A stretch of 25,592 bases of DNA, taken from contig JAFRRE010000124.1 of the NCBI GenBank assembly GCA_017428285.1, positions 1 to 25,592 on the forward strand. The letters are read 5' to 3'. Source of the DNA: Bacteroidales bacterium (GTDB lineage: Bacteria; Bacteroidota; Bacteroidia; Bacteroidales; F082). This document shows, in pieces, positions 1-8,120 of this stretch (positions are counted from its first letter, which is position 1; the number at the start of each line of letters is the position of its first letter). The position numbers were made by a program, and so were the translations under genes. The notes beneath the pieces were generated by a model. That model did no database searches. It was given only the letters and a program-made list of their open reading frames with translations, and was not told where the DNA came from.

Positions 1-1256
1 ATTATGCTAAATTAGTGAATGCCACCCAATCATATGTAGCGGATTTATGTGCATTTTTAGCAGAAAATGATGATTTGGTAAGCCTTTTATATAACACAAT
101 CAGTGAACAAGGAGATGTTTCAAGACAATCATTAACAATTAGTATCGATTTATTTAAAAAGCACCCTCGCCAGCAAATCTTCTACGGTGCCCCAGGCACA
201 GGCAAATCACACAGAATCAAAGAAATCATCAAAGAACACGGCATTGATGAGAAGGAACAAGTCATCCGCACAACCTTCCATCCCGATAGCGATTACTCCA
301 CTTTCGTGGGTTGCTACAAACCTATCATGAAGTCCGTGCCGCAAACCTACGTGGTAGAAGGCAACGAGAAACCCGTGATGGCCGACAAAGATAACCAAGC
401 CACCAAAGACGAAATCGTTTACGACTACACACCACAAGCCTTTGTGCAAGCCTACACCAAGGCATGGACTACGGACGAGCCCGTCATTCTTGTGATTGAG
501 GAAATCAACCGTGGCAACTGCGCACAAATCTTCGGCGACATCTTCCAACTCTTGGATAGAGGCGATGACAACGTTTCAGAGTATGAAATCAAGCCCGACA
601 AGGCTTTGGAAAACTATCTGAAGGACTATTTCGCTGCTTTTGATGATATGGACGAACAAATCAAGACTGGCAAAACCATGAAGCTGCCCGCCAACCTCTA
701 CATCTGGGCCACCATGAACACCTCCGACCAAAGCCTCTTCCCCATCGATTCGGCATTCAAACGCAGGTGGGAGTGGAAGTATATCAAGATTGCCTGGCCT
801 TACAAGAAAAACGAAGACGGCTCCTTCAAAAAGGATGAAAATGGAGAGAAGGTTCACTTCAATTACTCGATTGAAGGCGGTCACGACTGGTGGGAGTTCC
901 TGCAACAAATCAACGCCATCATCGACAAAATGACCAATTCGGCCGACAAGCAGTTGGGCTATTTCTTCGCCAAGGCGAAAGACGACATCATTTCTTACGA
1001 TACCTTCGTTTCGAAAGTCTGCTTCTACCTCTGGAACGACATCTTCAAGACCTATGCCCTTGATGAACAGCAAGGCGACTTGTTCAAATTCGCGAAGAAA
1101 ATCAAAGACAAGGACGAAAACGAGAAGGAAGTCATAGGTCATCTCTCTTTCCCCGAATTCTATGATGGTGACGGAAATGTTGTTCCAGACGTGGCAAGGC
1201 AGTTCATAGAACATGTGATGGCTTGGAACACGGAAGGCAAGAAAGAGAATAGTTGA
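1..1256 (+). CDS. mcrB: McrB-like AAA+ restriction subunit, 5'-truncated
   Basis: The motor subunit of a McrBC-type modification-dependent restriction system, expected to hydrolyse GTP and drive DNA translocation with its nuclease partner in the cytoplasm. Visible motifs, numbered from the GTG at 15: Walker A GAPGTGKS near residue 60, Walker B VILVIEEINRG near 160, and the McrB-type signature ATMNTSDQS followed by FPIDSAFKRRW near 235-255. The frame is open to the left edge (codons Y-A-K-L precede the GTG), so the gene very probably starts outside the window and lacks its N-terminal DNA-recognition part here. The first ~160 nt are about one third G+C while the following ATPase region is near half, which suits a variable recognition region joined to a conserved motor. 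The stop lies 8 nt before the DUF1016 ATG, so an operon is likely. A LlaJI-type R1 subunit is an equally good name. The family is confident, the nucleotide preference is inferred. Confidence 0.88.
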   Translation, partial: YAKLVNATQSYVADLCAFLAENDDLVSLLYNTISEQGDVSRQSLTISIDLFKKHPRQQIFYGAPGTGKSHRIKEIIKEHGIDEKEQVIRTTFHPDSDYSTFVGCYKPIMKSVPQTYVVEGNEKPVMADKDNQATKDEIVYDYTPQAFVQAYTKAWTTDEPVILVIEEINRGNCAQIFGDIFQLLDRGDDNVSEYEIKPDKALENYLKDYFAAFDDMDEQIKTGKTMKLPANLYIWATMNTSDQSLFPIDSAFKRRWEWKYIKIAWPYKKNEDGSFKKDENGEKVHFNYSIEGGHDWWEFLQQINAIIDKMTNSADKQLGYFFAKAKDDIISYDTFVSKVCFYLWNDIFKTYALDEQQGDLFKFAKKIKDKDENEKEVIGHLSFPEFYDGDGNVVPDVARQFIEHVMAWNTEGKKENS

Positions 1257-1264
1257 TTGGCATT

Positions 1265-2430
1265 ATGGGCAAAGCGGTAACCATACAAGACAAGGAGTAT
1301 CTGGAGTGGATAAAAGATTTAGGCACCCGCTTCCGCCGGAGTCAAATCAAGGCTGCGGTGAAGGTGAACGAGGAGATGCTCCGTTTCTATTGGGAGTTAG
1401 GCCATGACATCGTGGAAAGAGATGCCGAGAACCACTATGGTAGCCGGTTCTTCTCTATATTGAGCCATGATTTGAAAGAGGCAACATCCACGACATCAGG
1501 TCTGTCGGAGAGAAACATCCGATATGCCAAAGATTTTTATTTGCTTTATAGTCAAGAAGTTGGAATTTTGCAGCAACCTGCTGCAAAATCTAACCTTGTG
1601 GATGTTACCAAAGACGAGGAAAAATTGCAGCAACCTGCTGCAAAATCCAATGATACAATTCTGCCTCAACTTGTGGAGCAAATCAAAAGTGAAATATTCT
1701 CCGTCCCATGGGGCACCACATGTTGCTCATTGACAAATGTAAAAACGCTCCGCAAAAAGCACTATTCTTTGTCCATCAGACCATGCAAAACGGTTGGAGC
1801 CGCAACATGCTGCTCAACTTCCTTGACACCGACCTCTACGAACGGCAGGGCAAGGCGTTGACCAATTTCAGTCGCACTTTACCAGATGAGACGAGCGACC
1901 TAGCGCAAGAATTGACCAAAGACCCATACAACTTCGCCTTTACTGGCATTACTGGCAGATATAATGAACGCTTGTTGAAAGACAAACTGCTCAACAACAT
2001 CACACAATTCTTGGTAGAATTAGGCACAGGCTTCGCTTATGTGGGCAAGGAATACCGCTTGCAGATAGGCGACACGGAGAACTTCATCGACTTGTTGTTC
2101 TACAACCTGAACCTATCGTGTTATGTGGTCATTGAAGTGAAAATAGGCAAGTTTGAATTCTCCGATGCCGGACAATTAGGAGGTTATGTGGTGGCCTGCA
2201 ATCACACATTGAAGAAAGATGGCAGGGACAACCCCACCATTGGGCTGCTCATCTGTAAGGAGAAAGACAGCCTTGTGGCCCAATATGCATTAGAGGCAAG
2301 TAGCCAACCACTGGGAATATCGGAGTACGAACTGGCCAAACTCTATCCGGAGAAAGTGGAAGGAACCATCCCTACCATTGAAGAAATAGAACAGAATTTG
2401 GGCGACAGAATCAAAAACGACAAGGACTAA
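1265..2430 (+). pseudogene. DUF1016 (YhcG-type) PD-(D/E)XK nuclease, frameshifted
   Basis: The gene encodes a DUF1016/PDDEXK-nuclease-family protein in two frames. The 5' part (1265 to about 1713) gives the DUF1016 N-terminal domain (YLEWIKDLGTRFRRSQ, FYWELGHDI, SERNIRYAKDFY). The 3' part (from about 1714) gives HHMLLIDKCK, NGWSRNMLLNFL and the nuclease core FIDLLFYN...YVVIEVKIGKF. The family motif PWGHH is cut exactly at the G run 1710-1713: P-W-G is read in frame one and H-H in frame two. One extra G would restore a protein of about 388 residues, the usual family size. ATG 1265 is preferred over the TTG at 1253, which overlaps the mcrB stop. The stop overlaps the next ATG by 1 nt. It could be a true pseudogene, a phase-variable allele or a sequencing error. 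The biochemical role of the family is not well established, though the fold is nuclease-like. Confidence 0.85.
1565..1647 (+). repeat. Two in-frame copies of a palindromic repeat
   Basis: A 23-nt segment occurs identically at 1568-1590 and 1625-1647, 57 nt apart (19 codons), so both copies are read in the same frame as LQQPAAKSN. Each copy is a palindrome with GCAGCA-ACC-TGCTGC at its core. The first has 11-nt arms (1565-1575 and 1579-1589) around a 3-nt loop, the second 8-nt arms (1625-1632 and 1636-1643). They lie between the DUF1016 N-terminal domain and the PWGHH motif, a linker where length change should be tolerated. Confidence 0.85.
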
Positions 2431-4652
2431 TGTATATCATTTTTGAGGAACACCAATATGCTGCCGAAGATGTCAAAGTAGCCCTGCACGGTATCAGTGA
2501 GTTGCAAGACATCGACCACAAAGTCAGTGTGGGCTATGTGGGTTATTACTACGAGCCCGCCATACCCGATTGCGTGTTTATCCTCCCCAAGGTTTTGCTC
2601 AACGACAAGGATCAATTGGTGATTGGCCCCAATACAACTGTCGACCCAAAAGAAATCATCACACCTGAAGGGCAGCAGAAACACTTGACCCAAGAATACC
2701 GCAAGTTCCTTTACGAGTTTGCTGTATGGATTTATAGGACAATTGCTGTTTACCACCAGCATAAACCCGATTCACAAGCCATCTATTACCGTCGGCTGCC
2801 GCGTTCGGGAAAAGGGATGCGGCATCAAGCCAACACCTATCTTGACATCATCCTCTCGCTCATCCAATTCAACCAAGAGAATCAGGACTTCTTTCTATAC
2901 ACGGTCAAAAACATCCACTCGGGCCACAACAAAATCAACTGGACGCGGACCATCTCACAATCCGAAGCCATCCTTCAAAATGGCACACCTGTTTATCTGG
3001 ATCCCGTCAACCGCAAACGACAGATCAATTTCGACGAGGAGCTATTCATCATCTTCTTCTCCATCCTTGACTATGTCAACCGCGAGTATGGATTCCGTGC
3101 ACCCATCAATATGCAATATGAGTTGCTCACTCCGTCGCAGTTTGAGACCTATCGCAAAGGCTATGGCAAAACCAGACTGAAAGAAATCCGATACAAGTAT
3201 TTCTCCGACAAAGCGGTGCTATTATGGGAACTCTGCTATGCATTTTTCGACAACACCTACCTGCTCGCCGTCAACACCGAAAACAAGGAATACCTGCTTG
3301 CCAAGAAATACAATATCATCTTTGAGGCGATGATAGACGAACTCATAGGCACTTCTCATGACAAAATACCGCCCGGGCTAGCCGACCAAGACGACGGCAA
3401 ACAGGTGGACCACATGTACACTGACTTGGCACTCACTTCGCCTCAAAACCGAGAAGTGTACTACATCGGCGATTCCAAGTATTACAAGATGTCGACGGCT
3501 CTTGGAAAGCCTTCCGTTTCGAAGCAATACACCTACGCCCGCAATGTGATACAATGGAACATTGACTTGTGGAAAGACAATGAAGAAGGGCGACGGATGA
3601 AAAGTGAAACAGATGAAAGATTCAAAGACATAAGGCTGCGCCCCGATTCGCCCAACGAGGGATACGACATCATTCCCAATTTCTTCCTGTCCGCTTTTGT
3701 TGACGACCAACCGACCTACGACCGTGGCACTGATGCCGAAGGGAACGACCTGAATGTCAAACCTCGTGAAGAGACCTATATCTCCACCCAATTCGACAAT
3801 CGCCTCTTTGACCGCGACACCTTGTTGTTGATGTATTATGACATCAATTTCCTATTTGTTGTCAGAATGTACGCACGAAACAAAGAATCGGAGAAGGCGC
3901 AATGGAAAACGCATGTCAGAACCATCTTTAGGAAGAAAATCCAAGAGGTGTTGGCATCCAAATTCCAATTCTATGCCTTTGCTCCCAAGCCATCCACCTA
4001 CGCCAAAGGCTATATGGACAAAAACCTGAATAAACTGATTGGCAAGGTGTTCAGTCCGTTTGCCAATGAAGAGGTGTTTGTGTTGGCTTTGGAAAACACT
4101 GAAAACAAACAGGAAAGGCAAGAAAACGAAACACTATTGTTAGAACTCAAAGAGCATTTCTTTGTGACAAAGCCTGGAGATTTCGCTTTAGGTCAAGACC
4201 CGATGGCGACATTGAAGAACATGGGGTACACAAAGGGTGCTGAAAAGCCAAGCGAGAAAACAGAATTGATGTTGCTTGCATCCATTCAAGCCAAAGTAAA
4301 CCCCGACACCGCAGCACTAAAAAATGGGACAGCAACCTCTTTTGTCTCTGGTCATACACCCAACCAAGCGATAGATTTGCAAAGATTAAAGTATTTTGCT
4401 CCTGTTATTAATCATGAAGTTGAGGGAGCTTATGAGATTGTATCCATTGGTGTCACCTATGTTGACGATCCGAAACACCCGATGCGCTTGTTGTTTAAGT
4501 TGAGCAACTATCGCAAATTTCGTAAAGTTTTTGTTTATGGCGTTGATGCTGCAGCCTCCACGGGAATTACTATCAATGCATCCCAACTCTCAAAATACCT
4601 TGAAGAAAACCCTTCACAAAAAAGCTTCATCTTTGCTTTTGAAAACACTTAA
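2430..4652 (+). CDS. McrC/LlaJI-like restriction endonuclease subunit
   Basis: A 740-residue protein encoded directly after the McrB and DUF1016 genes, sharing the A of TAATG with the DUF1016 stop, so it is translationally coupled. It is the likely nuclease partner of the McrB-like motor. A PD-(D/E)XK-type core is visible: VDHMYTDLAL (residues about 326-335) then YYIGDSKYYK (344-353), where Asp348 and Lys350 would be the catalytic D-x-K. An INWTRTI segment near 169-175 resembles the central region of McrC/LlaJI-type proteins (DUF2357-like). The C-terminal third (about 500-740) has no motif I recognise and could recognise DNA. No membrane segments or signal peptide are seen. The role is inferred mainly from position plus the nuclease motif. 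It is much longer than E. coli McrC (about 350 residues), so it belongs to a different branch. Confidence 0.75.
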   Translation: MYIIFEEHQYAAEDVKVALHGISELQDIDHKVSVGYVGYYYEPAIPDCVFILPKVLLNDKDQLVIGPNTTVDPKEIITPEGQQKHLTQEYRKFLYEFAVWIYRTIAVYHQHKPDSQAIYYRRLPRSGKGMRHQANTYLDIILSLIQFNQENQDFFLYTVKNIHSGHNKINWTRTISQSEAILQNGTPVYLDPVNRKRQINFDEELFIIFFSILDYVNREYGFRAPINMQYELLTPSQFETYRKGYGKTRLKEIRYKYFSDKAVLLWELCYAFFDNTYLLAVNTENKEYLLAKKYNIIFEAMIDELIGTSHDKIPPGLADQDDGKQVDHMYTDLALTSPQNREVYYIGDSKYYKMSTALGKPSVSKQYTYARNVIQWNIDLWKDNEEGRRMKSETDERFKDIRLRPDSPNEGYDIIPNFFLSAFVDDQPTYDRGTDAEGNDLNVKPREETYISTQFDNRLFDRDTLLLMYYDINFLFVVRMYARNKESEKAQWKTHVRTIFRKKIQEVLASKFQFYAFAPKPSTYAKGYMDKNLNKLIGKVFSPFANEEVFVLALENTENKQERQENETLLLELKEHFFVTKPGDFALGQDPMATLKNMGYTKGAEKPSEKTELMLLASIQAKVNPDTAALKNGTATSFVSGHTPNQAIDLQRLKYFAPVINHEVEGAYEIVSIGVTYVDDPKHPMRLLFKLSNYRKFRKVFVYGVDAAASTGITINASQLSKYLEENPSQKSFIFAFENT

Positions 4653-4683
4653 ATCAAATCCACAATCTCTTACCTCAAAACCA

Positions 4684-5526
4684 TCACCTCCCAAACACCC
4701 CTCTAAAAAACTCCACCGTCTCAGCAACCACCTGCCAGCGGCGGCGGGTGATGGTGTGGTTTTCGCCTTCCACCACTTTAAGGGTGGCATGAGAACCGTA
4801 GGCTTCCAGATAACGTTCGCTGCACCACATCGGCACGATGCCGTCGCGGTCGCCATGAAGTAGAAGCACAGGACCTTGGTAGGCTGCCGCAGTGCCATAG
4901 ATGTCGAGCTGCTGCGTGGTGACAAGGTACTCGCGACCCAACTTATACAACCCCCAACAGCGGATGTATTCCGGCGGGTCCTTAGGGTCAAATGTCGCAT
5001 TGAAGAACTTGCCGCCCTGACAGGCCTCCTTGATGACCGAGCCTGGGGCAATCAGCACTACACCCGATGGAACTTTGCTTTCGCTGGCCAGACGTCCCGC
5101 TACCATCGAGGCAACGACACCGCCTTGCGAGTGGCCCAACAAGCCCACGCCATTCACATAGGGCAGACTATGCACATAGTCCCAGACGGCTCGCGCTTCG
5201 GCCAACTCCTTTTCGATGGTCATGTACTGCTTGCGGCCATCGCTTTTGCCGTGTCCGCCAAAGTCGAAACGGATGGAGGCGATGCCGGCTTCGGCAAGAC
5301 CCTTTGCAAGTTGCGGCATGGGGATATAATCTTTGCTGGAGAAGATGCCGTGCATCAGAATCACCATCGGGCATTGGTCTGTTGTTGGATCAAATCCATC
5401 GGGCAAAGAGACCTTATAGGCAATCTCGCCTTGAGGACCTCGGATGGAGGCTTTTTGCGCTTGGCAACCCGATAGAAACACTAGGCCAAGCACCGTCAGT
5501 AGTAGATAATTAACGAATTGTCTCAT
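4684..5526 (-). CDS. Alpha/beta hydrolase lipoprotein (esterase-like)
   Basis: A 280-residue serine hydrolase of the alpha/beta fold, S33/feruloyl-esterase-like branch. An N-terminal signal ending in the lipobox LSGC puts the lipid-anchored Cys at residue 21, so the protein should be membrane-anchored. Visible elements: the HG oxyanion region (VILMHG, 55-60), RFDFGGHGKSDG (86-97), the nucleophile elbow GHSQGG with Ser133, the acid loop HGDRDGIVP (Asp228 likely) and GENHT with His257. The spacing matches Est1E/cinnamoyl-esterase-like enzymes that release hydroxycinnamates from plant polymers, but the substrate is a guess. It converges on the McrC-like gene with a 31-nt gap and diverges from the HAD gene. 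No polysaccharide-utilisation genes adjoin it. Confidence 0.82.
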   Translation of the reverse strand: MRQFVNYLLLTVLGLVFLSGCQAQKASIRGPQGEIAYKVSLPDGFDPTTDQCPMVILMHGIFSSKDYIPMPQLAKGLAEAGIASIRFDFGGHGKSDGRKQYMTIEKELAEARAVWDYVHSLPYVNGVGLLGHSQGGVVASMVAGRLASESKVPSGVVLIAPGSVIKEACQGGKFFNATFDPKDPPEYIRCWGLYKLGREYLVTTQQLDIYGTAAAYQGPVLLLHGDRDGIVPMWCSERYLEAYGSHATLKVVEGENHTITRRRWQVVAETVEFFRGVFGR

Positions 5527-5591
5527 AAACAGATAACGCCGTTTATTGTGCTTTATTGCATTATTTTAGAGCGTCAAGAATGGAATAATTG

Positions 5592-5599
5592 TACATTTG
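5592..5599 (+). promoter_or_regulatory. -7 box (TACATTTG) of the HAD gene
   Basis: An exact match to the Bacteroidetes -7 consensus TAnnTTTG, 19 nt before ATG 5619. No clear -33 TTG is seen at 19-21 nt upstream. A transcript starting just after it would not contain the in-frame TTG at 5589, which fixes 5619 as the start. Confidence 0.6.
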
Positions 5600-5618
5600 C
5601 AGCATAAAGAGCTATCTT

Positions 5619-6278
5619 ATGAAACCCAAACTCGTCATCTTCGACCTCGACGGCACGCTGCTCGACACCATTGACGACCTCAAGGAGGCCGTCAACCACG
5701 CCATGAGCTTGAGAGGTTTCCCGACTTTTTCGCGCGACGAAGTCATGGCCATGGTCGGCCACGGTGCCCGCAACCTGATGCGAAAAGCTTTACCCGATGG
5801 CCATAAAGACGACGACATGGTGGATGCCGCCTATAACGACTTCAGAGCCTATTACATTACCCACATCGATATTCACACTAAACCCTTTCCTGGCATACAA
5901 GACCTCTTGGTCAAGCTATACCAAGAAGGCGTGATGCTGGCCGTGGCCTCCAACAAGTTCCAAGAGGGCACTGAGCACCTCATCAAGGAGTTCTTCCCCG
6001 AGATTCCCTTTGTAGCCGTCTTGGGCGGCCGCCCCGACTTCCCCCTCAAGCCCGACCCCGAGATTGTCGACGAGGTGCTACGCAAAGCGGGCGTCGAAAA
6101 AGAAGATACCGTCATGGTCGGCGACTCCGACACCGACATGGAGACTGCTGCCAACGGTGGCATCACAGGCATTGCTGTGAACTGGGGGTATCGAGATATG
6201 AGTAGCATCGAAAACTTAAAGGTCGCCAATTCCGTTGAAGAGCTCTTCTTTTTCCTAAAAATCCACCAAATCACTTGA
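5619..6278 (+). CDS. gph: HAD-family phosphatase, phosphoglycolate phosphatase-like
   Basis: A 219-residue cytoplasmic HAD subfamily I hydrolase. Motif I is FDLDGTLLDT (nucleophile Asp9, acid Asp11), motif II is the Ser of AVASNKFQ, motif III the Lys of PLKPDPEI, and motif IV MVGDSDTDMETA. An alpha-helical cap sits between motifs I and II as in Gph/PGP enzymes. Likely reaction: dephosphorylation of 2-phosphoglycolate or a related small phosphate ester. The length is normal for Gph. The start at 5619 is chosen because the protein begins close to motif I and the promoter box lies just upstream. It is a single gene with its own promoter, and the next gene has a separate one. The substrate is not provable from sequence because the family is broad. 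Confidence 0.85.
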   Translation: MKPKLVIFDLDGTLLDTIDDLKEAVNHAMSLRGFPTFSRDEVMAMVGHGARNLMRKALPDGHKDDDMVDAAYNDFRAYYITHIDIHTKPFPGIQDLLVKLYQEGVMLAVASNKFQEGTEHLIKEFFPEIPFVAVLGGRPDFPLKPDPEIVDEVLRKAGVEKEDTVMVGDSDTDMETAANGGITGIAVNWGYRDMSSIENLKVANSVEELFFFLKIHQIT

Positions 6279-6304
6279 CATTTAAGAATTATTCCCTATT
6301 TTTG
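6275..6304 (+). promoter_or_regulatory. Complete -33/-7 promoter of the AAA_14 gene
   Basis: TTG at 6275-6277 (overlapping the HAD stop codon), a 19-bp spacer, then TATTTTTG at 6297-6304. This is one of the best full matches to the Bacteroidetes promoter in the window. The leader of about 80 nt to ATG 6388 contains a small inverted repeat, TTGATT-GAA-AATCAA, at 6314-6328. Confidence 0.6.
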
Positions 6305-6387
6305 CACTCGAATTTGATTGAAAATCAAAAGTTATACTTGTGATTTTAAATAAAAATCAATAGTAGAAACCATCAAATTAAAGGGTG

Positions 6388-7524
6388 ATGTTAAGTCGCA
6401 TTTTACAGATTTCAAGTGAATTGGATGGCAGCATATTCTTATTTGGCGCTCGCCAAACTGGGAAATCAACCATCCTTCGCCAACAATTCCCAAAAGCCAT
6501 CTACATCGACCTGCTTGACACGGAGGTCAAAAACCGTTTGTCGCGCCGACCTGTTTTGCTCTATGAAACGCTTAAAGACAAGCCAGAGAATACGCTTGTC
6601 ATCATAGATGAAATACCCGAAGTGCCCGAGTTGTTAAACGAAGTGCATCGACTCATTTCCGAGCGTCACATCATCTTCATCCTTTGTGGCTCTAGTGCTC
6701 GCAAGTTAAAGCGCAAAGGAAAGAACACTTTGGGGGGCAGGGCACTACCAGTTTATTTGTATCCTTTTGTCAGTGCCGAGATTCCCGATTTTGATATCGA
6801 CCATGCCGTCTCGTATGGCATGATACCCTCACATTACCTCGCCAAAAATCCCCAACGGCGTTTGGCGGCCTACATTGAAGTCTATCTTAAGGAAGAAATC
6901 AAAGAAGAGGCCTTGGTACGCAACCTTGATGCCTTCCAACGTTTTCTGGAAGCCGCAGCCCTAACGGATGGTGAGATGGTCAACAATAACAATATCGCTC
7001 AGGATTGTGGCGTCAGCGCCACGACTGTCAGTGCTTATTTCGACATTTTGGAAGATACGCTCATCGGCTACCGCATCCCAGCCTTTACCAAAGTGATGAA
7101 GCGGCGTCTGGTACAGGCTCCTCGCTTCTATTATTTCGATATTGGCGTTGCCAACCATTTACTTCATCGCAAGGAACTCGTTCGCGGTACGACCGACTAT
7201 GGACACGCTTTCGAGCATCTGGTCGTTCAAGAAATTTATGCTTGGATGCACTACACTCATTCGGAAGAAACGTTATCCTATTGGCGAACCTATACAGGTA
7301 CTGAAGTGGATGTTGTGATTGGTGATGCTCGTGTTGCGATTGAGATAAAATCCGCAGAAGAGGTGATGAATCGCCACTTGAAAGGCCTTAAGGCTTTTGG
7401 AGAAGAGCATCCGCAATCACGTCGTATCATCGTCTCTTTGGACAAGTTCAACCGTCACATGGGCGACATTGAATGTTTGTATGTCCTAGATTTCTTCAAA
7501 CTGCTTTGGTCTGAAGGGATATAA
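6388..7524 (+). CDS. AAA_14/DUF4143 ATPase with C-terminal nuclease-like domain
   Basis: A 378-residue protein of the common AAA_14-DUF4143 family. The N-terminal ATPase has Walker A FGARQTGKST (near residue 20) and Walker B LVIIDEIPEVP (near 70), with a sensor-like FILCGSSARKLKR. A winged-helix-like part follows (DCGVSATTVSAYFDILEDTLIGYRI is the stretch, around 210-230). The C-terminal domain has EVDVVIGDARVAIEIKSAE, the D...E-x-K arrangement of PD-(D/E)XK folds. These proteins are widespread in Bacteroidetes and archaea and their role is poorly defined. The family is often linked to mobile DNA or toxin-like functions, without firm proof. GTG 6385 directly precedes the chosen ATG. It is followed by vsr after 37 nt, so co-transcription is possible. 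Confidence 0.85.
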   Translation: MLSRILQISSELDGSIFLFGARQTGKSTILRQQFPKAIYIDLLDTEVKNRLSRRPVLLYETLKDKPENTLVIIDEIPEVPELLNEVHRLISERHIIFILCGSSARKLKRKGKNTLGGRALPVYLYPFVSAEIPDFDIDHAVSYGMIPSHYLAKNPQRRLAAYIEVYLKEEIKEEALVRNLDAFQRFLEAAALTDGEMVNNNNIAQDCGVSATTVSAYFDILEDTLIGYRIPAFTKVMKRRLVQAPRFYYFDIGVANHLLHRKELVRGTTDYGHAFEHLVVQEIYAWMHYTHSEETLSYWRTYTGTEVDVVIGDARVAIEIKSAEEVMNRHLKGLKAFGEEHPQSRRIIVSLDKFNRHMGDIECLYVLDFFKLLWSEGI

Positions 7525-7561
7525 CCTCTTTTTGCATGATTAACCATCACTCAATAGAACA

Positions 7562-8116
7562 ATGACCGACCGCCTCACACCCGAACAACGCCATCGCGTG
7601 ATGTCGCGCATCCACGGCAAAGGCACCAAGCCCGAGCTGAAGGTCAGGCAATGGCTGTGGCAGCACGGCTACCGCTATCGTCTCAATGTGAAAAGCGTGC
7701 CAGGCAAACCGGATATCGTCATGCGGCGGTATCGGACAGCAATTTTTGTGAATGGGTGTTTCTGGCATGGTCATCATGTAGAGACGCAAAATCTTGCGTC
7801 TCTACCAGAAATCACCAATTCATCTTGCTGTAAGATTCCGCAGACAAATAGGGAGTTTTGGGTGAACAAGATCAAAAGGAATCAGGAGCGCGACCAACAG
7901 AACTACAAAGTGCTGCACGACAACGGCTGGCAGGTCATCGTGGTGTGGGAATGCCAACTGACGCCCAAACGCATCGAGGAGACCATGCTTCGTGTGGAAC
8001 TGCTACTGAATGAGCATTTCTTGGCCTTGCACCAACCGAAGGTGGTACCCTATGATTTTCAAGAGACTCCAGCAGCTTTGGCGGCGGAAGAAATCCAGCC
8101 TTATGGGCAAAAATAA
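7562..8116 (+). CDS. vsr: Very short patch repair endonuclease Vsr, with insertion
   Basis: A 184-residue Vsr-family mismatch endonuclease that nicks beside T:G mismatches arising from deamination of 5-methylcytosine. Residue numbering tracks E. coli Vsr: the catalytic Asp51 (GKPDIV) and His69 (CFWHGHH) are present, as are zinc ligands Cys66 and His71. Cys117 of E. coli appears as Cys131 (VVWECQL), an offset of 14, because about 14 residues are inserted after HGHH (VETQNLASLPEITNSS region), just where ligand Cys73 would be. Cys89/Cys90 after the insert may replace it. The insert coincides with a 28-nt palindrome. The C-terminal ~40 residues extend past the nuclease core. No cytosine methyltransferase gene is visible nearby, though Vsr usually partners one. 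Identification is strong, activity is uncertain. Confidence 0.9.
   Translation: MTDRLTPEQRHRVMSRIHGKGTKPELKVRQWLWQHGYRYRLNVKSVPGKPDIVMRRYRTAIFVNGCFWHGHHVETQNLASLPEITNSSCCKIPQTNREFWVNKIKRNQERDQQNYKVLHDNGWQVIVVWECQLTPKRIEETMLRVELLLNEHFLALHQPKVVPYDFQETPAALAAEEIQPYGQK
7778..7805. repeat. 28-nt palindrome inside vsr
   Basis: Perfect 12-nt arms GTAGAGACGCAA (7778-7789) and TTGCGTCTCTAC (7794-7805) around a 4-nt loop. The outer half matches the outer half of the intergenic palindromes at 19379-19404 and 24918-24945 (GTAGRGACG...CGTCTCTAC). It is read through in frame by vsr. Confidence 0.88.
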
Positions 8117-8120
8117 GCCG

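Noticed and set aside
5589..5618. A TTG start giving a longer HAD protein
   Set aside because: It lies upstream of the -7 box at 5592-5599, so it would not be in the transcript, and the family begins near motif I.
6388..8116. A two-gene defence system made of the AAA_14 ATPase and Vsr
   Set aside because: The ATPase has a complete promoter of its own, the family is ubiquitous, and Vsr is a repair enzyme; adjacency alone does not support a system.
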